In this document: positions 7,335 to 17,700 of the stretch, piece by piece | Numbering within the stretch: position 1 is the first letter of the stretch | How the letters are laid out: each line of letters begins with the position of its first letter | Assembly: GCA_937907205.1 (NCBI GenBank) | Contig: CALESE010000182.1 | Coordinates: forward strand, 1 to 28,450 | Direction of reading: 5' to 3' | Source: an uncultured Romboutsia sp. | GTDB lineage: Bacteria; Bacillota; Clostridia; Peptostreptococcales; Peptostreptococcaceae | Length of the DNA stretch: 28,450 nt | Notes under the pieces: generated by a model | Databases searched by the model: none | Told to the model about the DNA's origin: nothing | Seen by the model: the letters and a program-made list of their open reading frames with translations, nothing else | Translations under genes and position numbers: made by a program

Positions 7335-9773
7335 TTATCCATTATAAACTATTTGAACTTTTCCATTTATAACATTTGTTAAAGTAATACCAAATTTTTC
7401 ATTTTTATTTGTTGTAACTGATACAGTAGCATCTGTATTTACTTTAACTAATTGTCCTGGTTTGATATTATTCTCTTTTGTCTTAACCCATATTTGTCCT
7501 AACATTTCTACTTCAAGTTGCTCTTCTTTTGGAATATCTTTTCCACCCATTTGAACTCCTATTGTATTAGAACATATACCAATTATAGTATCTAAATCTT
7601 GAACATTATTTACTTTATGTGCTAACCCATCTTCTTTTATACAAACAACATCACCATATTCAATAACTTCATTTTTATCTTTTCTAAATATTTCACCAAA
7701 TCCATTATATACAGAATTGTAAACTTTAGAACCTGTTATAGTACCTGAAGTATTTAAATTACCAGAAGAATCTACTTTTAATTCAGAATTAGCATATGTA
7801 CTACCTCCAACACCTAAAGTACCATTAACAACAGTATTTCCGGAATATAGAGGTTGCGTTCCTGAAGCTCCTACATAAAGAGGACCATTTGTTCTTAATG
7901 AAGATCCATTATTATCCTTAGTAATAGTAGCATCATTTGTACCTCTTTTAAATGTTAAAATTCCATTTGATGTTATTAATCTATTACCAGTTACTGAACC
8001 AGATGCAGTTAAATTAACTAAATTAAAATCTCCATCTAAATTTAATTTCTTCTGATTAATAACTTTAGATAATATAATATCAAATGCAACATTACCATCT
8101 TTCCATACTATTGATGAAGCTCTTGTAGGATTTAAAAGTTCAATTTTAGCATCATCAAATATTTTTGTATGAATAGTATCTTGAGTATTTCTTAATAATA
8201 TATAAGAATTATCTTTATCAGTTAATGTAGGATTAGTCATAATAATTCTATCTGGAGTAAAGTTAATAGTGTTTCCATTAGATTCTACATTTTGTCTTAA
8301 CCACCATTCAGTTCTAGATAAAGTAGTTTGAGGTAAAGAATCATTACTACCTAAATATAAACTTGTTATAACCCTTAAATTTTGCCTATAAATTCCATTA
8401 GGTACTATGTCTAAATATTTAACATTATTTTGTAACAATGATATATTTTGAGTAGTATTATTATATTGCCATATAGCCTTTCCTAAAGTTTGTTGTATAT
8501 TATTTCCATCTACAAAATTTATATCAAATTTTAAATCAGGAGATACTGCAGTATCTGTAAATGAAGCTTTATCATTACCTAAGGTTAATTTAGGTCTGTT
8601 ATTATTAGTACCTATTTGAACAGTCTCATTACCTTGAATAATTGTATCTGATTCACTTTTAATAATAATATCTTCAGGATTTGTAATATGTAATTTATAA
8701 TTATCAGATTTATTAATATTAATACTAGCACTACCTAAATTTATATCTGATTTATTTTCATTACTATTAAATGATAATCCATGAGTTGTATTATCTATAA
8801 AATAAATGTTACCTGTATCAGCAGGATTTCCTTTTTTCTTAATAAAATTACTTATATAAATAACATCTTTTTGATCAATTACACCGTCATGATTTACATC
8901 TGCTAATATAGTTTGTAAAGCATTAGGTACTTTTGTTTTATTTATAAATTGATTTATTAAATCTAAATCCTTTTGATCAATTATACCATCTCTATTGACA
9001 TCTCCATATAATTGTAATTTATCATTATCTGCTTGAGGGTCTTTAATTACAATATGAGAACTATTAGAATCAGCATTTATAATAATTCCAGGATTATTAT
9101 CAGTTCTATTATCTTTGATGATAATAGGACCATAAACTGTATCTCCTTCTTTACTAAAATACCAATTAGGTAAAGTATAGATAAATTGTTGAAGATTTAA
9201 TCTAGTTGTATCAGGATGTTTTGGATCTAAAAATTTACCTAATACATCTTCTGCCCATATTCTACCATATTTATCTTCATCTTCTATAATATTTGTAAAG
9301 TCATTACCATCCCAAGTTACTTGACCTAAATATAACATATCCATATCTATTTGAGGTTCTGGCTTTTCACTATAATAAGTTAAATAAACTCCTTCAAATC
9401 TAGTTGTAACACCTACTTTTAAATCACCTAAAACGTTATTAGAACTATCTCTAGCTAGTTTAAAAGCTAAATGATAAGTACCATTTTTAGCTGGTGGGTC
9501 TATTTTTAAAGTATTAGTCATAATCAAATCCATACCATTAATACTACATTGACCAATACTTATTTGTAATTTAACTTTATTTGAAGATTGATCGTTAATC
9601 TTACTAATTTCAAAAGAAGGTTTAACAATACAAAAGTTTTTAGAAGATACTCTAGTAACTAATCTGGCCATGTTATATTCTAAGTTTAATTTACCATCAT
9701 CTTCTTGATTAGATCCAGGATAACATGTAATGTCACTACCTGAATATCTTGCTATTATTTGATTTTCCTCCAT
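7335..9773 (-). CDS. Virion appendage protein with an internal dockerin-type domain (812 aa)
   Basis: Long beta-rich tail or baseplate protein. Residues about 256-316 form a dockerin type I-like pair: GDVNRDGIIDQKD (257-269) and ADVNHDGVIDQKD (291-303), each with Asp/Asn at Ca2+-loop positions 1, 3, 5, 9 and 12 and a following helix. Both loops have Gln-Lys at positions 10-11, the residues that set cohesin specificity in known dockerins. The C-terminal ~130 residues (YNSVYNGFGEIFRKD..EYGDVVCI to the end) resemble the terminal domain of Gram-positive phage tail proteins related to peptidase_G2; an autoproteolytic role is possible but no catalytic residue is secure. The middle has fibre repeats such as SGTITGSKVYN. 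RBS GAGGAGG; a GTAAAATATTA motif lies 31 nt upstream. Dockerin pair clear, virion location inferred. Confidence 0.88.
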   Translation of the reverse strand: MEENQIIARYSGSDITCYPGSNQEDDGKLNLEYNMARLVTRVSSKNFCIVKPSFEISKINDQSSNKVKLQISIGQCSINGMDLIMTNTLKIDPPAKNGTYHLAFKLARDSSNNVLGDLKVGVTTRFEGVYLTYYSEKPEPQIDMDMLYLGQVTWDGNDFTNIIEDEDKYGRIWAEDVLGKFLDPKHPDTTRLNLQQFIYTLPNWYFSKEGDTVYGPIIIKDNRTDNNPGIIINADSNSSHIVIKDPQADNDKLQLYGDVNRDGIIDQKDLDLINQFINKTKVPNALQTILADVNHDGVIDQKDVIYISNFIKKKGNPADTGNIYFIDNTTHGLSFNSNENKSDINLGSASININKSDNYKLHITNPEDIIIKSESDTIIQGNETVQIGTNNNRPKLTLGNDKASFTDTAVSPDLKFDINFVDGNNIQQTLGKAIWQYNNTTQNISLLQNNVKYLDIVPNGIYRQNLRVITSLYLGSNDSLPQTTLSRTEWWLRQNVESNGNTINFTPDRIIMTNPTLTDKDNSYILLRNTQDTIHTKIFDDAKIELLNPTRASSIVWKDGNVAFDIILSKVINQKKLNLDGDFNLVNLTASGSVTGNRLITSNGILTFKRGTNDATITKDNNGSSLRTNGPLYVGASGTQPLYSGNTVVNGTLGVGGSTYANSELKVDSSGNLNTSGTITGSKVYNSVYNGFGEIFRKDKNEVIEYGDVVCIKEDGLAHKVNNVQDLDTIIGICSNTIGVQMGGKDIPKEEQLEVEMLGQIWVKTKENNIKPGQLVKVNTDATVSVTTNKNEKFGITLTNVINGKVQIVYNG

Positions 9774-9804
9774 ATAAGGACCTCCTCATTATAATTTTTA
9801 TATC

Positions 9805-9817
9805 ATTAATATTTTAC
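9805..9817 (-). promoter_or_regulatory. Late-promoter-like motif GTAAAATATTAAT (dockerin gene)
   Basis: Exact copy of the recurrent 11-mer on the coding strand, 31 nt before the ATG at 9773 and 8 nt after the terminator of the upstream gene. Confidence 0.6.
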
Positions 9818-9825
9818 ATAAAAAT

Positions 9826-9856
9826 AAAAGAGTATATAGATAATATATACTCTTTT
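9826..9856 (-). terminator. Intrinsic terminator after the cadherin-repeat gene
   Basis: Perfect 13-bp inverted repeat (arms 9826-9838 and 9844-9856, AAAAGAGTATATA) with a 5-nt loop. The 3' arm ends in CTCTTTT on the minus strand. It lies about 20 nt past the stop at 9878 and directly before the next promoter-like motif. Confidence 0.8.
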
Positions 9857-9877
9857 TAAAAAATATTTTAAAATATT

Positions 9878-12409
9878 TTAAACTGAAGCAATTGCAATTT
9901 CAATAGTAGCAGTTTGCTCTTTAGTTTTTGAATTTTTATCTGTAACAATAACAGTTATATTCTTTGTTGCGTTTGTATCTATATTAGCTTTATTTTTTAC
10001 AGTATTACCATCTATAATAAATTCAGCATTATCTTGTGTACTAGCTTTTAAAGAATATGTATAAGGAGCTATACCTCCTACTGTAGTTAAATTAGCTACT
10101 ACAGTATTAGCTGCTAAAGGTGCTTGTAAAGATTCAACAGGTGTTATATTTAAAGCTGATATAGCAGGTGTACCTACTGAAACTGTTATATTTTTAGTTG
10201 TTGTTTTATTATTTTTATCAGTAACTTTTAATGAAACTTTATAATCTTTCTTTACTAAAGGTGTTGTATTAACTTTTAATTGAGTTCCTTCAACTTTAAA
10301 GTTAGCATTATCTACACCATTTACTTCATCTGTATTTAAACTATAAGTATATGGAGCTATTCCTCCTGTTGTAGACAAATCAGCTATTTTAGCATTTGCC
10401 GCAACATTTTCATTACCTTCTTCAAGTCCTGAAGTTAATTGAGCATTTAATGAAGTAATATTAGGAGCAGCCACAGAAATAGTTGCATTTTGATTTTTTA
10501 TTTTACCATGAGTATCTGTTGCAGTTAAAGCTACCTTATATGCTTTTGTAGTTAAAGGTGTTGTATTAACTTTTAAATTAGAACCATCTACTTTAAAACT
10601 AGCATTGTCAACCCCATTAGAAGCATCTTCTCTTAAACTATATGTAATAGGAGCTGAACCACCTTCTACAGACATTGTAGCTACAATTGCATCTGCTTGT
10701 ACATTAGCATTTCCTTCTTCTAAACCACCTGTTGGAGATACTGTGAAACTAGTGATTTCTGGGTAAGCAGCTTGTACAACTATAGTATCAGAAACAGTCT
10801 TTGTTTTATTATTTTTATCTGTTGATGTAATTTCAATACTATATGTTTTAGCTGTAAGTGGATTAGATCCTACATTTAATTTATTTTCAGCAATAACAAA
10901 ACTTGATGCATCTGTTCCACTTATAGTATATGTAAATGGTTGAGTTCCACCTACAGAAGTTAGTGTAGCTACAGTTGCTCCAGTATTAACATTATCTTCT
11001 CCTTCTCTTAAATCAGGTGTTTTACCTAAAGTTACATTTGTTATAGCTGGATAGGCAGCTAAAACTTCTATTGTAGTTGGTGCATCAAATATTTTATTAT
11101 TTGTATCTTGTACATGAATTGATATAGAATATGTTTTAGCAGTTAATGCAGTATTGCCTACTTTTATAGAAGTACCATCTAAAATAAATTTACTAGCATC
11201 TGTACCTGTTAAAGAATATGTAAATGGAGCTGTTCCTCCGACTACTTGAAAGTTTGCAACTAAAGCTCCTTTATTAACATTTGCTTCTCCCTCACGTAAA
11301 TTATTTGTTTTTGTTATTCTAACACTAGTAATTAAAGGAAATGCTTCTAATACATTAATATTTAATGCCTTTGTAAAAGTTTTATTATTTTTATCAGTAG
11401 CTTTTATTGAAATACTATAACTACTTTGAGTTAAATTAGTATTTCCTATTTTCAAATTATTACCTTCTATAACAAATTTATTAGCATGTGTTCCTTGTAA
11501 AGTAAATGTTATAGGAGTAGTTCCTCCAATAGCTCTAAGACTTCCTATTTGAGCATTAGCTTTAGTATTAAGTTCTCCTTCACGTAGATTGTTTTCTAAA
11601 GTTGTCTCTATATTAGTAATTAAAGGAAATGCTTTTAATACTGAAAAATTAGAAGTTTTCTTAAACGTTTTATTATTTTTATCAGTAATATTAAAAGTTA
11701 TATTATATTCTCCTTCAGTTAAATTTTGTTTAGCTTTTATATTATTATCTACAATCTCTAATTTATCTGAATTAGTACCACTTAATTGTGTTGTGAATGG
11801 TTCTGTTCCTCCAACAACTTGTATTGTTCCTACAACAGATCCAACAGTTGCATTACTTTCTCCTTCTCTTATATTATTATTAAAAGAAATATTAGCATCT
11901 GTTATTAAAGGATAAGCTTTAAGTACAGTAACCTTATCAGTTTCCGAATAAGTTTCTTTAGTAGCATCTATAGCAGATACAATAATAGTATAAATTCCTT
12001 CAGTTAAATTATTTTTAGCTTTTATAATATTATTTTCTAATATAAATTTATTAGCATCTGCACCATCTAAAGAATAGATTACTGGTTCTGTTCCACCTTT
12101 TAAATTTAAAGTAGCTATAATTGCATTTGCTTTACTATTACTTTCACCTTCTCTTATATTTGGAGTAATAGTTACAACTATATCTGTTATATCTGGTCCT
12201 TCATCTTCTAATATTAATTTATAATCTTCACATTGCTTATTAATTAATGCAAGATCTTCTGATGTAGTTGCTTTAACACTTAAACTATCATTAACTTTAA
12301 TTTTTACAGGAACCATAATACATTTATCTCTTAAACTAATAGTTATATCTTCTTTTGTATCATTTACAATTCTTTTATTAGCAGGTATATTACTATAATC
12401 TTTTATCAT
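9878..12409 (-). CDS. Adhesin-like virion protein with eight cadherin/Ig-like repeats (843 aa)
   Basis: After a ~70-residue N-terminal segment (MIKDYSNIPANKRIVND...) the protein consists of eight tandem repeats of about 90-100 residues. Each begins near IT...(L/I)REGE.N or LEEGN.N, has a central VGGT.PFTYSL.GTDASKF core and ends TDKNNKT...V..A.P. This is the pattern of cadherin-like or putative Ig domains of surface adhesins. Repeats 6 and 7, and 4 and 5, are the most similar pairs, suggesting recent duplication; repeat 8 is the most diverged. No signal peptide or anchor, so it is probably a virion decoration or fibre. I start at the ATG at 12409 (RBS AAGGAG, 11 nt); an in-frame ATG at 12472 would overlap the upstream frame and the promoter motif. 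Its own promoter motif and terminator suggest a single-gene unit. Confidence 0.88.
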   Translation of the reverse strand: MIKDYSNIPANKRIVNDTKEDITISLRDKCIMVPVKIKVNDSLSVKATTSEDLALINKQCEDYKLILEDEGPDITDIVVTITPNIREGESNSKANAIIATLNLKGGTEPVIYSLDGADANKFILENNIIKAKNNLTEGIYTIIVSAIDATKETYSETDKVTVLKAYPLITDANISFNNNIREGESNATVGSVVGTIQVVGGTEPFTTQLSGTNSDKLEIVDNNIKAKQNLTEGEYNITFNITDKNNKTFKKTSNFSVLKAFPLITNIETTLENNLREGELNTKANAQIGSLRAIGGTTPITFTLQGTHANKFVIEGNNLKIGNTNLTQSSYSISIKATDKNNKTFTKALNINVLEAFPLITSVRITKTNNLREGEANVNKGALVANFQVVGGTAPFTYSLTGTDASKFILDGTSIKVGNTALTAKTYSISIHVQDTNNKIFDAPTTIEVLAAYPAITNVTLGKTPDLREGEDNVNTGATVATLTSVGGTQPFTYTISGTDASSFVIAENKLNVGSNPLTAKTYSIEITSTDKNNKTKTVSDTIVVQAAYPEITSFTVSPTGGLEEGNANVQADAIVATMSVEGGSAPITYSLREDASNGVDNASFKVDGSNLKVNTTPLTTKAYKVALTATDTHGKIKNQNATISVAAPNITSLNAQLTSGLEEGNENVAANAKIADLSTTGGIAPYTYSLNTDEVNGVDNANFKVEGTQLKVNTTPLVKKDYKVSLKVTDKNNKTTTKNITVSVGTPAISALNITPVESLQAPLAANTVVANLTTVGGIAPYTYSLKASTQDNAEFIIDGNTVKNKANIDTNATKNITVIVTDKNSKTKEQTATIEIAIASV

Positions 12410-12437
12410 ATTTATAATCTCTCCTTTCAATATTTCT

Positions 12438-12450
12438 AATAGTATTTTAC
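12438..12450 (-). promoter_or_regulatory. Late-promoter-like motif, variant GTAAAATACTATT
   Basis: One-base variant of the recurrent 11-mer, overlapping the stop codon of the upstream fragment and 28 nt before the chosen ATG at 12409. Its position supports that start over the longer frame. Confidence 0.5.
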
Positions 12451-12662
12451 AATAATTTATTACATCTATCATATATAATTTTTATATAATTTCGACCATT
12501 AGGTGAATTATCTTCTTTACTTTCAGCTGTAATAATTTCATTTGTACTAGTAAAATTAGTAGGTATTAAATTTTGATAATCAAATTTTACATTCTCTTGA
12601 GAAGAATCAAAAGGTCCATATGTATTAACAATATTTTTCACATCATTAATTTTATCTAACAT
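12447..12662 (-). pseudogene. C-terminal piece of the split fibre gene (71 codons from first ATG)
   Basis: This frame ends NGRNYIKIIYDRCNKLL, closely matching the end of the intact 770-aa fibre (NGRNYIKLIVDCMNKLY). The ATG at 12662 has no RBS. The frame is open upstream to 12749, overlapping the end of the 657-aa gene in the -1 frame, and the peptide there (WINIPVNVISKIDFINTDQ) fits the paralogue at the same distance from its C-terminus. It is therefore most likely the C-terminus of the upstream gene, detached by a frameshift, and not an independent gene. Confidence 0.75.
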
Positions 12663-12715
12663 ATTATTATATTTATATTGATCTGTATTAATAAAATCTA
12701 TTTTACTTATAACAT

Positions 12716-14689
12716 TTACTGGAATATTAATCCAATTAATATTATAACTCTATCAATTAAAGCTTTAGCATTATTATAATGAGATGCTAGAATTATATCT
12801 CCTCTTTTAGGATTAAATTGAGCTTGTGTAACAGTAATATTTTTAATATCAGACCAAGGTGACCATAAAGGTGTTATATTGTTATATCCATATTTTTTCT
12901 TTACACGTATTTTTATAGAATATATATTTGTATTTATAGGGAATTGATTACATGCACTAGGATTAATTATAATTTTTCTTCTATATGTTAAATTTGTTAC
13001 TAAAGCACTAAAACATTCAGGAGCTATTATTGCATTTGGTGTACTATTAGTACTATTTGCTAATGTTAATGTAATATTACCATTTATCTGAACTTCTATA
13101 TTTTCATAATGATAATTTTCATCTTCAAAACCTTTATCTCCATCTTCAGGTAATGTAAAACATATTCTAAAATTATGATTTATCCAATCAGCATTTTGTA
13201 CAGGATAATCTATAACTGGTTTACCAAAAGGAGATGATAAAATTATAAAATCAAAGATTTCAATAGTTCCTTTATTATAATACCAATATTGATTAGGATC
13301 AGTACTATCATTAGCAAAATAAGGTGTTATATCTAACTTTGTTAATTGAATTCTAGGAATATCTGCTTTAGGTATTGTATAATCTTGATTTCTAGTATAA
13401 TAAGTTTTAACTACTTGATTTTTAGCATTATATAATCTAATACGATAACCTTGAGTAAATCCTGCATCAGCACTTAAATCATCATAAGCCCATGCTACAT
13501 TTATTCCAGATAAATTACTATCATTTATTACAACTTGTCCTTTTGAAATAGAGCTTCCAGCATTACTGTTTCTTCTTATATATACATTCTTTCCAAGTAC
13601 TCCTATTTGAGGTCTATAAATTACTTTAAAATTACCTGTTGCAGTATTATTAGACCACCAATCTGCACTAGGACTATATCTTTTCATTTCTAATATAATA
13701 TTCTGATCATCATATTGTTTAGGAACTAATTGACGTATTTGAGCTGCTGTATTATTCCATGTAGATATATTACCTATATTTATCCATGAAGTAAATTCAG
13801 AATTTCCTTTTTTAATTCTATACCTGGTTTCAAAATCATTTTCATATGAAGTCCATTGCCTATTATTATAACTATTTATAGAAAAAGTATTAGAAGTATT
13901 AGCATTTTGTCTACTTAACAAAATATTAACTGTTTGTCCAATTGTAGGCTCTTGATATGTATATATAACATAACCTTCTTGAGGATTCCATGAATTAGGA
14001 GATAATGCTTCTCCTCCTTTTGATACTAAGGTTACTCTATATCTATTTGCATTTGTAAATCCTTGAGCAGATCTTAATACAACACTATCCCAAACACCGT
14101 CACTATAACCTGATGCATTTCTTAATAAAGGTTCCCATTTAACTCCCCAAGATGTAGCATTATAATCATGAATAGCTAATGTAATAGGTACACTAGGATT
14201 TGAACCTGCATTATAACTATAATGAAAACTCCAATTACTAACATCAACTCTACCAATTCTAGTATAATCATTAGGATTTAACCATATAGAAGAAGGTGTA
14301 TAAGGATTCGGTACATTAATATTAACTCCTCCAATAGGAACCCAGTTTGTATGAGCTCCTATTGGACATGATTGATAATCTCCACATTGTATTTTTAATT
14401 CAACATATACATTACCGGGATTTACTTGTCTATTACCACTTACATTGATAGTATATGTACCTGTATAAGCTCCAATAGGACTACTAGATACTTCTACTCC
14501 ACCTATAAATAAATGCACTGTATCAGGACCAAATCCACCACCATTATAAGCTTGATAAGTACTAACTTGAGTAACTGTTGCAGAAGCAAAAACAGTAGTA
14601 CCATTATACCAGGCATCTATGGATCCACTTACTTCTTTATATGTATATTTAGATTTTACATGCCATCTATAAGGCCCAAAATTTGCCAT
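12716..14689 (-). CDS. Long tail-fibre or appendage protein, C-terminus cut off by frameshift (657 aa)
   Basis: Beta-rich appendage protein starting MANFGPYRWHVKSKYTYKE, with Gly/Asn/Trp/Tyr-rich modules. From about residue 495 (KPVIDYPVQNADWINHNFRI ... PLWSPWSDI ... KRGDIILASHYNNAK) it parallels the C-terminal third of the 770-aa protein at 2459-4771. The alignment breaks at LIDRVIILIGLIFQ-stop, whereas the -1 frame continues the homology into 12447-12662. A -1 shift between 12750 and 12716 would restore a protein of about 745 residues. I see no X XXY YYZ slippery heptamer there, so a mutation or sequence error is likelier than programmed shifting. It starts 15 nt after the 1091-aa gene with RBS GGAGGAG, so the two are co-transcribed. 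Confidence 0.85.
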   Translation of the reverse strand: MANFGPYRWHVKSKYTYKEVSGSIDAWYNGTTVFASATVTQVSTYQAYNGGGFGPDTVHLFIGGVEVSSSPIGAYTGTYTINVSGNRQVNPGNVYVELKIQCGDYQSCPIGAHTNWVPIGGVNINVPNPYTPSSIWLNPNDYTRIGRVDVSNWSFHYSYNAGSNPSVPITLAIHDYNATSWGVKWEPLLRNASGYSDGVWDSVVLRSAQGFTNANRYRVTLVSKGGEALSPNSWNPQEGYVIYTYQEPTIGQTVNILLSRQNANTSNTFSINSYNNRQWTSYENDFETRYRIKKGNSEFTSWINIGNISTWNNTAAQIRQLVPKQYDDQNIILEMKRYSPSADWWSNNTATGNFKVIYRPQIGVLGKNVYIRRNSNAGSSISKGQVVINDSNLSGINVAWAYDDLSADAGFTQGYRIRLYNAKNQVVKTYYTRNQDYTIPKADIPRIQLTKLDITPYFANDSTDPNQYWYYNKGTIEIFDFIILSSPFGKPVIDYPVQNADWINHNFRICFTLPEDGDKGFEDENYHYENIEVQINGNITLTLANSTNSTPNAIIAPECFSALVTNLTYRRKIIINPSACNQFPINTNIYSIKIRVKKKYGYNNITPLWSPWSDIKNITVTQAQFNPKRGDIILASHYNNAKALIDRVIILIGLIFQ

Positions 14690-14704
14690 TAAATCTCCTC
14701 CTTA

Positions 14705-17700
14705 TTATATAGCCCAAATATATACAGTAACAGCATTATTAGATAAAGCCGATGTACTAGTTAATTTAATACTATTAGAATTAACTATAACATTATTTAT
14801 ATAGCATTCTTCTTTAGTATCTGTCATTCTACATTGAACTATTATATTTTCTGAGTTTAAATTATGTGCTACAGTAAATACTTTATCAGTACCATTACCT
14901 ATAGTTGTTTTAAAAGATCTTTTTTTGAAAGCATCATCAACATATTTTTTTGATGTAGGTTGTGCATCAATAGTAGGAATAAAAGGAGAAGTATTAGTAG
15001 TAGCTGAAGTAGTTAAATATGGTTGTACATGTTCTATACTATTATTAGCAAATGATAATTGGCTTATATTAATCTCTACATCACCTATAAATTGAATATT
15101 TAATGTACTATATAATTCATTAACTATAACTTTACCAGTATTATCTAAATTATCATAGATATAATTATTAATACTTTTTATACTTATATTCGAAGTAGGT
15201 GCAGGAGAACTTTTATCTATTACAAAATAGAATTGACCTGTTTTATTCGTATTACCTTCCCTATATTGAAGGGTTGCAATTATTAAAATTGGTTTATTAT
15301 CTTTATTAGCATATAAAGTATTCAATCTATCTTTTATATTATCAATAGAATCTTGATAATTATAATGTAATATTGCATAATCTATATTCATACCACTTGT
15401 ACCAATATTTAATGTATTAGCATCTGTTTTATCTTGAGAAATAGTTAAACCTTCAATAAAATTTAATTTTTGTCTATATGCAAATGCTTTATTATCATTT
15501 AAAATCTTATGTACAGCATTATTTTTTATATTTGTATATCCATTATTTGTTATTTGCATTTTAACATTAAAGTCTTTTAATCCATCAGTTTCAGTGTTAA
15601 CACTTGTATCTGCAAATATTATATCTCCTTTAGTATCTGATAAAAGACTAAAAGGTGTAGTTAAATTACTTACTGAAGCTCCTTCTATAATACCTTCTTG
15701 AGATGTTAATACTACTTTATTTTGAGGAATAGTTTGACCTAAACTATAATTAATATATTCTAATCCTATAGCTCCTACATCTGTTGCTATTAAATTAACT
15801 TTCCCTGTTTTATTATTAACACTTAAAACATTATCATTTGTATTTATATGATTCCATTCAGAATTCATAAATATACACCAGTCACCTATTTTATAGTTTT
15901 TATTTTCAAATGTTCCAGCACTACTTACTTGATATAAATAACCTTCTTCAGGTTGTTTAGTAGGAGCTCCTGTACTAGGATTCCATAAACCTTTAGGCAT
16001 TAAACTAGCCGGCATTTCAGGAATTTGAGCTTCTGGTATTTTTCCATTCTCATCCAAACTAGGTATTAATACTCCTATATCATCTCTATCTAAAATATTT
16101 TCAGGAATATGTAAAGTAGTGTTCATATTTAATGCTTGTGTAGATGTATCTAAAGTTCCTGATGCTGTTATTCCTCCAGTTAAAGTTATTTTAATAGTAT
16201 GATCTAAAGCACTGGATGTTAAAGCATTTGTTGGTAAATTTCCATTTTGATCTAATTTTAAAGCTTTTCCAGGAGTCGGAATGCTTGATATTATTTTATC
16301 AGCACTTAATGATATTTCTATAGGACTATTACTAAAATCTGTTGTAACTGAACCTGTTATATCCCCTATATAATTTAATATTTTAGTAGATGTTAATTTT
16401 CCAGCAGACATTGAAGGAGCTGGTAAAATCCCTTCTTCATTTATAGCAAGAGCTTTTCCTGGAGTTGGAATTTTTGTAGGTGCTATATCTCTTATTTTAT
16501 TATCTACTTGAGTTTTATTATAATATTCATCTGGATCAAATACAGACAATACATCTATTTGATCTTGTAAATTATCCATTCTATCAATATAATTTTGATG
16601 AATATGTCTATCAGGATTTACTGTTAAAGTAATTGAAGTATCAGTTAAATGACTAATTTTTCCAGTGCCAGAAGCTCCTCCATTAAAGCTTAAATTATAA
16701 TCATTAGCACTGAATTTATATCTTTGAGTAATATCATCATAGCTAACAGTAATACCTTCTCCATCTATATTATTCATTGTTTGTTTTATAATTATAGATG
16801 CTTGTTCTTGAGATTTATTTATAAAATCTGTAATATCTGCTGTAATATGTTTATGTACTTTAGGTGCAAAATCATTAGGTACTTTACCTTGCAAATATTG
16901 TACATTAAACTCCATAGGATTAGGTATAGTTTCATCTTTTAATTTATTATAGATTTCTATTGGAGTTAAAACATGGATTGCTGATACATCCAAATTTCCT
17001 TCATGAAATACTTTATATTTATGTGATGGTTTTTGATATAAATTATAATCTATTTCAGGGTTTTCACTATAATCTATATACATATCATTTGCCATTGTAT
17101 GAAATTCTGATCTTAAATAAGAATAAGTAGGTTTACCATTTACAGGTATTGTATGTATATTATTAATTACAGTAAAGTATTTATTTTGATCAGTTTTATT
17201 TTTATATAATACAATATAACTATTTTGAGTTTCATCAGGAGTATTTGATAATATATAATCTTTTGCTTCTACTTGGACAGTTTTAGGAGCTCTACACCCA
17301 TTTTCATTAAACATTTTTTGAATAGTATTTAATTCATCTTTATCTGGAGTAACAGTACTTTCTGATTCACTAAAGATTATTAGTGATACTTTTTCATATG
17401 ATATAGAAGAATCATCTGTTTTAAGTGTATCATCACATATATATAATTCTCCTTCTGTAGTCATTTTTCCATTTGGTAGTATTCTGATACCTCCACCTAA
17501 AAATGAGCTTACAACTAAATTATCATTATTATCATTTATATATAATTTCCCTTTTATTATTCTTTGTCTATCTCTAATTACAACTGATCCATCTTTTAAT
17601 AAACCATTATCATCTGCTGCAAGTAAAGGCTGATCATATCTATATACAGGATCAATATTATTATTTTTATCATATACATAAGCACTAGGATATGTACTAT

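Noticed and set aside
12410..12472. Upstream ATG extending the cadherin-repeat protein by 21 residues
   Set aside because: It overlaps the C-terminal fragment of the previous gene and the promoter-like motif; the ATG at 12409 has a proper RBS.
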